DNA from: Vibrio hannami
Lineage (GTDB): Bacteria > Pseudomonadota > Gammaproteobacteria > Enterobacterales > Vibrionaceae
Assembly (NCBI RefSeq): GCF_029589055.1
Contig: NZ_JARQZP010000007.1
Span: 1,302,001-1,366,000 of the forward strand
Direction: 5' to 3'
Length of the DNA stretch: 64,000 bases
In this document: piece after piece, positions 16,052 through 23,735 of the stretch
Numbering within the stretch: position 1 is the stretch's first letter
Layout: each line of letters opens with the position of its first letter
Notes under the pieces: model-generated
Told to the model about the DNA's origin: nothing
The model's input: the letters and a program-made list of their open reading frames with translations, nothing else
The model's database searches: none
Position numbers and translations under genes: made by a program

Positions 16052-17347
16052 TTACTGAAGCTCAATACCGTTATCTTTTACGACGTCCGCAAAAGAATCA
16101 TTCAGGTATTTAACATTAGTAAAGCCGTTCTTAGTCAACAATGCATAAGCCATCGCTGCTCTTGCACCAGCCGCACAGTGAAGAATCACTGGGCTATCTT
16201 TTGGCACTTTATCCAGATGTTGATCCAGCTCGCCAAGAGGAAGGTTAATAGATTTCGCGATATGTCCTTTCGCTGCTTCGTCAGGGTTTCGAACATCAAT
16301 GATTGTCGCGCTACCCTCTTTGGCCGCTTTAACAAATGCAACCTCTTCTACAGCGCCTTTAACCAGCTTCTTCTCGTATACAAGCTTAGTTGCGATCTTA
16401 TCTTTGCCTGTCGGAAGTTTAGCAGCAGCCCAACCTTCCATACCACCATTCAGGATGGTTACATTTTTAAACTTCCAGAAGTTAAGAATTTCGTACGCTT
16501 CTATCGCTTCATCCGCATCTGAAGTATCCGCTACGATAATAATCGGCGCTTTTTTATCACGAAGCTCAAATATGGTTCGTTTCGCTACCGGCTTCTTCTC
16601 TTCATTCCATTTATCGTGCATGTCCACCAACTCGGAAGCAGGCATATGAACAGCGCCTTTTACAAAGCTCGCAGGCTCATCACGAACATCAAGAATCACA
16701 TGGTGAATATTAAGATTTTTCGCTACCCAATCAGCATTCACATGTGCTGGATAAATTTCGCCTTTCCATGCTGGCATACCTTCAACATACGCTTTTACAT
16801 TGGTATAACCATTTGCCTTTGCGATTTTCAGTGCTGCAGGACTCAGAGGGCAAGTGACACCACCACAATAGAAGACCACTAATTGATCTTTATCCTTTGG
16901 TAACCAATTAAGGTTTTCTTTAAGCTTGTCTGAAGGTGTCGCTTTAGATGTAGGAATATGTCCAGCGTTATATTTTCCAACTGGGCGCGCGTCACCAATA
17001 AAGACAGGAGCCCCTTCATCCAACAAGTCAGCAAGCGTATCGGTATCAATAACCTGATCAGCCGGTAATTTAACCAGAACTCGCTTTATCTTACTTGCAT
17101 AACCATTTTCGTCTATTTCAGCCTTAAACTTAGTGTTAACGGTCAAATCTTTGAACGATCCAGCGTCAACCAGAACCGTGTTTTCATCATATTTAATTAC
17201 GTTAACTTCTTTGGTTTTCGGGTTCAGATACTGAATCGTTTTTGTCATATGGATTGCAGACTGAATCTTACCAACCACCTCATCGGCAGCTACTGAGAAA
17301 GGTAGCGTGACCAGTAATGAAGCGACTATTGCTGTTTTCTTAAACAT
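16052..17347 (-). CDS. Periplasmic multi-rhodanese protein
   Basis: 431 residues with a signal peptide (cleavage after SVAAD, about 21). An N-terminal beta-rich segment (20-95) is followed by three rhodanese-like domains. Domain 1 (about 100-195) has C161 in FYCGGVTCP. Domain 2 (about 205-310) has no Cys at the loop (IIIVADTSDAD, around 270-279), so it is inactive. Domain 3 (about 330-430) has C391 in HCAAGARAAM. Rhodaneses transfer sulfane sulfur. Located last in the operon of an octaheme tetrathionate-reductase-type cytochrome, it probably handles sulfur species or helps cytochrome assembly in the periplasm; this role is inferred. The gap to the previous gene is 30 bp. Confidence 0.85.
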   Translation of the reverse strand: MFKKTAIVASLLVTLPFSVAADEVVGKIQSAIHMTKTIQYLNPKTKEVNVIKYDENTVLVDAGSFKDLTVNTKFKAEIDENGYASKIKRVLVKLPADQVIDTDTLADLLDEGAPVFIGDARPVGKYNAGHIPTSKATPSDKLKENLNWLPKDKDQLVVFYCGGVTCPLSPAALKIAKANGYTNVKAYVEGMPAWKGEIYPAHVNADWVAKNLNIHHVILDVRDEPASFVKGAVHMPASELVDMHDKWNEEKKPVAKRTIFELRDKKAPIIIVADTSDADEAIEAYEILNFWKFKNVTILNGGMEGWAAAKLPTGKDKIATKLVYEKKLVKGAVEEVAFVKAAKEGSATIIDVRNPDEAAKGHIAKSINLPLGELDQHLDKVPKDSPVILHCAAGARAAMAYALLTKNGFTNVKYLNDSFADVVKDNGIELQ

Positions 17348-17377
17348 AATTGACTCCCTATTTTATTGATTTCCTGA

Positions 17378-17704
17378 CTAGTCACATGCTGCTAACTCAC
17401 CGCTATCTGCTGCATACTTCATCGCAAAATCGGCGATATCAGGTGCAATTTCCTGGAATTTATCACTCTTCAGAAACTCTGCAGATTCAGGGTGCTTTTT
17501 ACTGAATTTTTTAATAAAGCGCTTAGCATCTTTTTTAAAGTAGCGTTTCCACTCTACCTTCAGATGTTGAGCTGCAAACTCCTGGCCGTTATAGCCAAAC
17601 ATTGGTTTCAAATACTCAAGATAGTACTCCTGCCCTTTCGAAGCATCAGCCTGAGCTCCGAGGGAAAATAGTGCAACCATAAGTCCTAATATCAGTTTTC
17701 TCAT
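17378..17704 (-). CDS. Small periplasmic protein of the octaheme cytochrome operon
   Basis: 108 residues with a signal peptide ending at GAQAD (about 20). It opens like a small cytochrome (SKGQEYYLEYLKPMFGYNGQEF) but has no CxxCH, and its only Cys is the next-to-last residue. It is very rich in Lys (KKDAKRFIKKFSKKH). It sits between the cytochrome b gene (33 bp upstream) and the rhodanese gene (30 bp downstream). It may be a partner subunit that has lost its heme, or a docking protein for the octaheme cytochrome. No family is recognised. Confidence 0.6.
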   Translation of the reverse strand: MRKLILGLMVALFSLGAQADASKGQEYYLEYLKPMFGYNGQEFAAQHLKVEWKRYFKKDAKRFIKKFSKKHPESAEFLKSDKFQEIAPDIADFAMKYAADSGELAACD

Positions 17705-17737
17705 AACATTAACCTCTTGTTTTAAATCTAATAAATT

Positions 17738-18334
17738 CTACTTATCTACTTCTTCTTTACCTGTTAGCATTGCTTTCATATGGCTGCTTAATTTTTCTCC
17801 CAACGTGATCAGGTACAGATGCGTAATTAGAAATGCAATAACGATATAGGCGCATAGTGTATGAATAGCGGCAACGAGCCCAATATGGTTGATGTACCCC
17901 GTTTCTCTCAGCTCCGGATAGAAAAAGAAAATTAACCCGGTAACTATCTGTAAGGGAACCACTACAAACACAACACCAAGGTAAGCCAGTTTCTGTAAAG
18001 GGTTAAACTTATTCTCAGGTGTCATATGGTGCGGGTGTTTTTCGCCCACAAATACGCCATATGAGTAATATCTCAATACACCATCAAGGCCCTTCGTCGT
18101 TGGCACATATTGCTTCCAATCACCGGTTGTTAATATCCAGGTAAAAATAAGCACCACCAAAGCAAACCAGATAAAACCAGCAACGTGGTGATAGTGAGAA
18201 CTGTGGCCGAAATTGAACACCTTAATCAGTCCATGCAGTTCTAACCCAGTAACAATAAGTGTGAGAACCAGTAACGCTTGTGCCCAGTGCCAGAAACGTT
18301 CAAAGCGTTTAAAAATAAGTACTGTTTTATTCAT
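17738..18334 (-). CDS. Membrane cytochrome b-type subunit
   Basis: 198 residues with four or five membrane helices. His residues lie in helix-like segments (FWHWAQALLVLTLIVTGLELH, HVAGFIWF, IHTLCAYIVIAFLITHLYLI), which is the pattern of the cytochrome b/b6 membrane anchor of formate dehydrogenase, Ni-Fe hydrogenase and thiosulfate reductase. It is 18 bp after the octaheme cytochrome gene. It probably takes electrons from the quinol pool and passes them to the periplasmic octaheme protein. Confidence 0.82.
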   Translation of the reverse strand: MNKTVLIFKRFERFWHWAQALLVLTLIVTGLELHGLIKVFNFGHSSHYHHVAGFIWFALVVLIFTWILTTGDWKQYVPTTKGLDGVLRYYSYGVFVGEKHPHHMTPENKFNPLQKLAYLGVVFVVVPLQIVTGLIFFFYPELRETGYINHIGLVAAIHTLCAYIVIAFLITHLYLITLGEKLSSHMKAMLTGKEEVDK

Positions 18335-18352
18335 TGATTTATCCCCGCACCC

Positions 18353-19972
18353 CTATTTCTGTTCAGCCTTGCGGCGACGAATGGTGATTGTTCTGATAAA
18401 GGCATGAACGATAACTGCGGCCAAAGCACCGAATATCATTAAACCTCCAAGAATTTCAACGATGGTATAACGGTCACGTCCCACCAGATAGAAATCATTC
18501 AAACCTTCTAAACGACTTTGCTGGCTGTGGCACTGACCACACTTCACCGCTTCTTTAGCAGGAGCAACCATATGTTTAATCGGCCAATAACCATTAGTTT
18601 CGATAAACCCATACTGACCACTGTAATCGACGTGGTTCAGCTCGGCTCCTGCCTGTAGAGCTTTAGCCCAGTCTAGCTCTGTCCATAAAGCGCCGGTTCC
18701 CTTACGACCATACAGTTTGATAGGTAGCATGTGATTTTGCTCGGTATCATATGGCTGTTTACCCCGGTGAATTTTGAACGGCCAGATCTTTGCCTCCGGA
18801 TCCTTGTAATCACCGGTTGGCGGGTTAACGTCTATAGGAGCCGTATTCGGATCAAACGTGTCAAGATACGTCATTTGCTTCAGTTCGCCTTTGTACCAGC
18901 GGTATTCCGGTACAACATTTTTGCCCCAGGTAAACGTACCTTTTTTGCTGGTGTAGGCTATGTTCTCTACCCCATCAAACATCTCGTTGATCACATAAGG
19001 TTTACCGTCTTTCTTCTGCCCGGCGGTTGACCAGTCCCAGGAAAGCTTCGTCAGATATGGACCACGGGCCATTTCAGGAATATGGCAGGAAGCACAGGCT
19101 ACTTTTGCGGTGTGGTTATCGATGTCACGATCATTATGTGGCGTAGCGCTATGGCACGACTCACAGGACACATTGTTACCCTCACGTTCAGGGCGCCCCA
19201 TGTTTAGGTCATGGTCGATAAAGGCTTTTCGATCGTTATAACGACCCGAGATTTTGTGCTCGTTGGCGGTATGACAATCCTGACATGAGAAGTCCAGCTT
19301 TTCCGGGCTCATGTGAACATCAAGTTCAAAATCCGGGTTAACCAGAGACATATCTGTGTCGCCGTGTTTTACCCCATTACCACCACCACCGTTGGCGTGG
19401 CATGCCAGGCAGTTATCTCTTTCAGGAACGCCAACATGTTGGGCTACATAAGCAAGATCTACCGCCTTCTGTACTACTTCACCGTTAACGATCTTGTCTT
19501 CATAAAAAGGATGACCAGAAGAGGCTGAAGATTTTTTGTAAGTTCCGGTAGTGTCATGACATACCAGACAGTCAACGTTCTCTTCTTCTTCAAGATCGAA
19601 GTCTTCATTGCGCCAGCCATATCCTACGTGACATTGAGTACAACTCTCATTACCTTTCGCAGAGACACAATAGTTGTTAAAGCCATTTTGTGCTTTACCA
19701 ACCATCACGCCATCAACCTCTTTAGCCCACGTCCAATGGAAAGTAGAATGAATTTGCTTTGCAGCTTCTGTGTGACATTCAAGACATGCAGCGGTTACAT
19801 CCGGAGCATAATCGAATTCGTCATCCAGTACGTCAAATGTTGAATGATCTGCAGTGCTCGCAATCGATGAGGGCTGACGCTCATGTGTCTCCACTTCCTG
19901 TCCGCCGGCATAGGCCTGCCAACATGTGAGGGTGACAATCAACCCGACAACCAGTGTGATTATTTTTTTCAT
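18353..19972 (-). CDS. Octaheme c-type cytochrome, tetrathionate reductase family
   Basis: 539 residues with a signal peptide (MKKIITLVVGLIVTLTCWQ, ends AYAG). I count eight CxxCH motifs: CLECH, CTQCH, CLVCH, CLACH, CQDCH, CESCH, CASCH and CGQCH. A C-terminal membrane helix (GGLMIFGALAAVIVHAFI) with a basic tail anchors it. This matches the octaheme tetrathionate reductase (OTR) family known from Shewanella, which can reduce tetrathionate, nitrite and hydroxylamine in vitro; the in vivo substrate is uncertain. It is first in an operon with cytochrome b, a small protein and a rhodanese. An FNR-like site lies about 200 bp upstream. Confidence 0.93.
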   Translation of the reverse strand: MKKIITLVVGLIVTLTCWQAYAGGQEVETHERQPSSIASTADHSTFDVLDDEFDYAPDVTAACLECHTEAAKQIHSTFHWTWAKEVDGVMVGKAQNGFNNYCVSAKGNESCTQCHVGYGWRNEDFDLEEEENVDCLVCHDTTGTYKKSSASSGHPFYEDKIVNGEVVQKAVDLAYVAQHVGVPERDNCLACHANGGGGNGVKHGDTDMSLVNPDFELDVHMSPEKLDFSCQDCHTANEHKISGRYNDRKAFIDHDLNMGRPEREGNNVSCESCHSATPHNDRDIDNHTAKVACASCHIPEMARGPYLTKLSWDWSTAGQKKDGKPYVINEMFDGVENIAYTSKKGTFTWGKNVVPEYRWYKGELKQMTYLDTFDPNTAPIDVNPPTGDYKDPEAKIWPFKIHRGKQPYDTEQNHMLPIKLYGRKGTGALWTELDWAKALQAGAELNHVDYSGQYGFIETNGYWPIKHMVAPAKEAVKCGQCHSQQSRLEGLNDFYLVGRDRYTIVEILGGLMIFGALAAVIVHAFIRTITIRRRKAEQK

Positions 19973-20173
19973 TGTTCTATCGCCCTAATACTAAAAACTT
20001 TGCCGTTTTAACGTTATCCGCACGCCATATTAGCAATACCTAACACAACAATTACTTATTTAACACTTACTAATATACAAGATAAATCCATATAAATCTC
20101 ATGGTTAAGGATAGAACAGATAAAACCTTCAGGCTGGATCACAGTAAATATTTGGCTTTTGTCAAGACATTTA

Positions 20174-20187
20174 TTGATCTAAAACAA
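20174..20187 (-). promoter_or_regulatory. FNR-like site upstream of the octaheme cytochrome
   Basis: TTGAT-CTAA-AACAA matches 9 of 10 fixed positions of TTGAT-N4-ATCAA. It lies about 200 bp before the ATG at 19972. Anaerobic control would suit the respiratory function, but no start site is known and one mismatch leaves it tentative. Confidence 0.35.
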
Positions 20188-20378
20188 TATTGAAATATAT
20201 TTGCATATATAACAGCACATTAACTGACAAAAATAACCATAAAGTATTAGCTAAAACTCCCTTGATTTGATCACATTTTTCATGAAACAAGGCGGGGTTT
20301 CTTTCAAGATTTGGAGCTAAGGCAGAGGAGTGTTTCTGCTATTTGAGCTTTTGTACATGACTCACTTATGCACAAAAA

Positions 20379-20403
20379 AGGGAACCCTGTTTAAGAGTTC
20401 CCT
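20379..20403 (-). terminator. Terminator after the lactate permease gene
   Basis: Stem AGGGAAC / GTTCCCT with a T run on the minus strand, 25 bp after the permease stop. Confidence 0.75.
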
Positions 20404-20427
20404 TACCTGAGTACAACGAATTATCAT

Positions 20428-22119
20428 TTATCCCATCAGGGCATCTGTTGCATTTAATCCGTATATAACCAACAGACCAATCAAGCCAGTCATCACCAGG
20501 TAATAGAATGTAGGAATAACTGTTTTACGAAGTGTTGCCCCTTCCCTACCTAGTAGTCCTACCGTTGCTGATGCCGCCACCACATTGTGAATAGCAACCA
20601 TGTTACCTGCGGCCGCTCCCACTGCTTGCAGGGCAATAACGACTGTTGTTGAAACGCTCAATGTTTGTGCGACTTCAAACTGGAACTGGCTGAACATCAT
20701 ATTAGAAACGGTATTCGAACCGGCGATAAATGCGCCTAACGCTCCTATAGTCGCGCTCAGCATCGGGAATGCCTGGCCAACAATTCCTGATACAAAATTT
20801 GCTGTTGTTACAGGCATACTCGCCAAATCAGCGGCATTGACGCCAGAGTTGATGAAGATTCGTACCATAGGGATGGTAAACACCAACACAAACCCAGCCC
20901 CGATTAGTGTCTTACTTGACTCGCCGAACGCCTCAGAAAGTGGTTTTGCACTCTTTGAGTGGAATAGTGCAGCAAGAATCGCAACAAACACCAGAATCCC
21001 ACCCGGAAGATATAACGGTTGAATTGCAGTACTTACACCTGTTTCCCCCAGGATATTGCTAAAGCTCAGACTTACGCTCTTTAACATGCCTTTGAACTCC
21101 GGGCTCACTCGGCTTGCGACCAGTACTACTGCCAAAGCAACATATGGTGCCCAGGCAACAGCCATGCTCATAGGCTTATCTTGTTTCTCTTTGATATCGA
21201 TCTTAAGCGAACCCAGCCACTCTGCTGGCCACTTATCCTCGCTTTCAAAGTCCCACTTCGACTTGGGTACTAAAAATCCACGCTTTGCAGCACTAACGAC
21301 TACAGCCAGGCCCACTAGCCCACCAATCAGTGAAGGAAACTCAGCGCCAAGGAAAACACCTGTTAATGCATACGGCACGGTAAACGCGACACCGGCAAAA
21401 AGTGCGAACGGAAGGATATCCAAACCTTCAGTCCAGCTTTTATTTTTGCCAAAGAAGCGAGTAAGCATCATCGCCATCAACACTGGCATCAGAGTACCGA
21501 CACAAGCATGTATTAATGCAACGCTTGATGTTATTTGCTGTAAATAGATATCCCAACTCGCGCCACCAGCATTCAGAGTTTCGCTAATATTGTGTACATC
21601 TAGTCCTTTGTTTACACCGACAATAATAGGCGTACCTACAGCACCAAATGATACTGGCGTTGACTGAATCATCATCCCCATTAGAACAGCGGCCAAAGCA
21701 GGGAAGCCAATGGCAACTAAAAGTGGTGCCGCGATTGCTGCAGGAGTACCGAATCCAGAAGCTCCTTCAATAAAGGAACCAAAACACCAGGCAATAATGA
21801 TTGCCTGAACACGGCGGTCAGACGAGATGTCAGTAAACCCGTTTCTTATTGTCGTGATTGCACCAGTGTGTTTGAGAGTGTTGAGCAAAAAAATTGCCCC
21901 AAATACGATCCAGAGAACAGATACGGTGATACCTAATCCCTGAAAAACTGAGGCTAAGACTCGCGTAACAGACATATCCCAGAAAACAAGTGCGATAATA
22001 ACGGTGATACCAAACGCAACAGGCATCGCTTTTTTCGCTGGCCAGTTCAGGCCAACCAGTAGTATTGCAGCCACCACTATCGGTGAAAATGCAATTAAGG
22101 CTAAGAGTGATTCATTCAT
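20428..22119 (-). CDS. lctP: L-lactate permease (LctP family)
   Basis: 563 residues with about 13 membrane helices and the family motifs IAWCFGSFIEGASGFGTPAAIAAP, STPVSFGAVGTP and GALGAFIAGSNTVSNMMF. It imports lactate, and often glycolate, with protons across the inner membrane. The ATG at 22119 has AAGGAACC upstream. The gene stands alone: no lactate dehydrogenase is adjacent, and the flanks are intergenic gaps of more than 400 bp. The upstream region carries a TGAAC/GTTCA palindrome that may be an operator. Confidence 0.92.
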   Translation of the reverse strand: MNESLLALIAFSPIVVAAILLVGLNWPAKKAMPVAFGITVIIALVFWDMSVTRVLASVFQGLGITVSVLWIVFGAIFLLNTLKHTGAITTIRNGFTDISSDRRVQAIIIAWCFGSFIEGASGFGTPAAIAAPLLVAIGFPALAAVLMGMMIQSTPVSFGAVGTPIIVGVNKGLDVHNISETLNAGGASWDIYLQQITSSVALIHACVGTLMPVLMAMMLTRFFGKNKSWTEGLDILPFALFAGVAFTVPYALTGVFLGAEFPSLIGGLVGLAVVVSAAKRGFLVPKSKWDFESEDKWPAEWLGSLKIDIKEKQDKPMSMAVAWAPYVALAVVLVASRVSPEFKGMLKSVSLSFSNILGETGVSTAIQPLYLPGGILVFVAILAALFHSKSAKPLSEAFGESSKTLIGAGFVLVFTIPMVRIFINSGVNAADLASMPVTTANFVSGIVGQAFPMLSATIGALGAFIAGSNTVSNMMFSQFQFEVAQTLSVSTTVVIALQAVGAAAGNMVAIHNVVAASATVGLLGREGATLRKTVIPTFYYLVMTGLIGLLVIYGLNATDALMG

Positions 22120-22514
22120 ATAGGGTTCCTTTAAGTTCTAACTTGCATTTTTGTTGTATTGTTTTTGTTAATGCGAAGTAACAATAACCCAATTCATTGT
22201 GAGGATTTAGAGAGATAATGAAAAAGATTTGTTCCTAAAATGAACTAATCTTTGTTCATTTGAACAACCTTAAGTATTAATCAAAAATATAAATCAATCA
22301 TACAAATCATAGATACAGCAAATTAATTAGCCAAGTATCAATTAGTTAAGATTTATCTAGAAGTGCAGAGACTTAACTATCGCTAGTCTACTACCCAATA
22401 AACCAGAGTTAAGAAAGATTCGTATAAATAGAAAATAGAACGTAAAAAATGTGAAATGAACAACATCAATGTTAATAACAGTCATAACAGAGAACTGAAG
22501 TTCTATTAAGGAAA
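22120..22514. other. Intergenic region upstream of lctP
   Basis: About 395 bp of AT-rich sequence with no credible ORF. It contains GTTC/GAAC repeats around 22231-22265 (see separate site) and presumably the lctP promoter on the minus strand. Confidence 0.6.
22239..22265. promoter_or_regulatory. Palindromic operator candidate upstream of lctP
   Basis: AATGAAC (22239-22245) and GTTCATT (22254-22260) form perfect 7-bp arms around 8 bp. An overlapping GTTCA-TT-TGAAC runs from 22254 to 22265. It lies about 120-145 bp upstream of the lctP start. The regulator is not known. Confidence 0.4.
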
Positions 22515-22517
22515 CAA

Positions 22518-22548
22518 AAAAAGCACCGCCATTTCTGGTCAGTGCTCA
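22518..22548 (-). terminator. Possible terminator after the 22.6-kb hypothetical gene
   Basis: Imperfect stem AGCAC...GTGCT with a T run on the minus strand, about 30 bp after the stop. Confidence 0.5.
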
Positions 22549-22575
22549 GTATCAATTACTGGGGGCTTTAGCGTA

Positions 22576-22908
22576 TTAACAGTAATTTTGCCTTAACACC
22601 CTTTTGAAATCGTTAACTGACAAAATCGGCATATCATGGATACGCAATTTGCCTTCATCCAGTTCAATTTCAGTGTTCTCCACCAATCCTTCAAAATCAT
22701 TAATGGGTATACCATTATTCTCTGCACTTAAAGATATACTCATGCATTCGCCTTCCGGTGCAAATTCAAAGTCTGCTGAACGTACGCTAAGACCGATTAG
22801 GTTCGGCTCGTTAACTTCAAGCGTGATATGGTTAACTGACGGGGTAATAGCGGCTCCGGGGAAAGCCTTGTTAAAAATAGCTTCAATCTTTTTTTCGACA
22901 TTATTCAT
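22576..22908 (-). CDS. Hypothetical protein, about 110 residues
   Basis: 110 residues from ATG 22908, chosen because GGAG lies 6 nt upstream; the Met at 22920 has its AAGGA too close. The protein is soluble and acidic and mixes alpha and beta patterns (NLIGLSVRSADFEFAPEGE). There is no signal peptide and no motif I recognise. It is monocistronic and divergent from the tandem EIIB gene. Function unknown. Confidence 0.6.
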   Translation of the reverse strand: MNNVEKKIEAIFNKAFPGAAITPSVNHITLEVNEPNLIGLSVRSADFEFAPEGECMSISLSAENNGIPINDFEGLVENTEIELDEGKLRIHDMPILSVNDFKRVLRQNYC

Positions 22909-23158
22909 TATGTTCTCCATGTCCTTCGCATACTACATAAGGGGGACAGTTTCATCGTAATGAAAATGTAAAGATTGAACGTGATCCAGTTTACATATTT
23001 AAATTTCAAGCAATAAAAGAAACCATTAGCTCAACATATTCACCTGACGAATATCTAAATAACATGAAATACCGAACTTAGTATTGCATTTATCAAGCAG
23101 CTTCAATCATACTTGGCCTATTCAAATCGAACATAAATTAAACTTTCAGGAGTTCAAT

Positions 23159-23653
23159 ATGGCAGAGAAGGCTCTTCCCTCTAGCGAAACACTGGTCCAA
23201 GCTTTTGGTGGCCAGAACAATATATCAAAAATCGACGCGTGCCTGACTCGCTTACGGATTACTGTGAATGACTTCGAAGCTGTTAAGCAGGACGCGTTAA
23301 AGGAGCTTGGCGCTATTGGTATCGTAAATGCAGATGGTGTCGTTCAGGCTATCTTTGGCAAGGACTCAGATACCCTACGCGAAGGCATGCAAGAGTGGGT
23401 TCAGTCTCACCCAGAAGCTGGTATTGCTGGCGAGTTAGTTTTTGCATTTGGTGGTAAAGAAAATATAGAGAAGGTAGACGCCTGCCTGACACGCCTGCGA
23501 ATTTCAGTAACAGATACAGAAAAAGTCGCGCAGGACAAATTAAAAGAACTTGGCGCTCTTGGCGTGGTTGTTATAAACCAGAATGTTCAAGCTATTTTTG
23601 GTAAGCAGTCGGACAATCTAAAACAGGAAATGAGCCGCATCATCAGCGCATAA
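23159..23653 (+). CDS. Tandem PTS EIIB protein, glucose type, without a IIC domain
   Basis: 164 residues from ATG 23159, chosen over an upstream Met at 23084 because CAGGAG lies 7 nt before it and homology begins there. Two EIIB domains of the glucose family lie in tandem: residues ~10-82 with DACLTRLR (C28) and ~92-164 with DACLTRLR (C109). Both end in VQAIFGK. The Cys is the phosphorylation site in this family. Normally this domain is fused to a membrane IIC domain; here both copies are soluble and no PTS permease is adjacent. Both Cys are kept, so it may relay or store phosphate, or act in regulation. It is monocistronic. Confidence 0.85.
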   Translation: MAEKALPSSETLVQAFGGQNNISKIDACLTRLRITVNDFEAVKQDALKELGAIGIVNADGVVQAIFGKDSDTLREGMQEWVQSHPEAGIAGELVFAFGGKENIEKVDACLTRLRISVTDTEKVAQDKLKELGALGVVVINQNVQAIFGKQSDNLKQEMSRIISA

Positions 23654-23689
23654 TTGGGTCTGCTAATACAACTCGAGCTGTAAACACTA

Positions 23690-23727
23690 AGCGACCTTAA
23701 CATGCCTTTCTCCGTCTTAAGGTCGCT
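23690..23727. terminator. Bidirectional terminator-like hairpin
   Basis: Perfect 11-bp arms AGCGACCTTAA (23690-23700) and TTAAGGTCGCT (23717-23727) sit between the convergent EIIB and GGDEF-EAL genes. Confidence 0.7.
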
Positions 23728-23735
23728 ATCTCCTA

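Larger units (their letters stand above)
19973..20427. other. Intergenic region upstream of the octaheme operon
   Basis: 455 bp, AT-rich, with no credible ORF. It holds the promoter region of the octaheme cytochrome gene (minus strand), an FNR-like site at 20174-20187 and the terminator of the lactate permease gene at 20379-20403. Confidence 0.7.
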
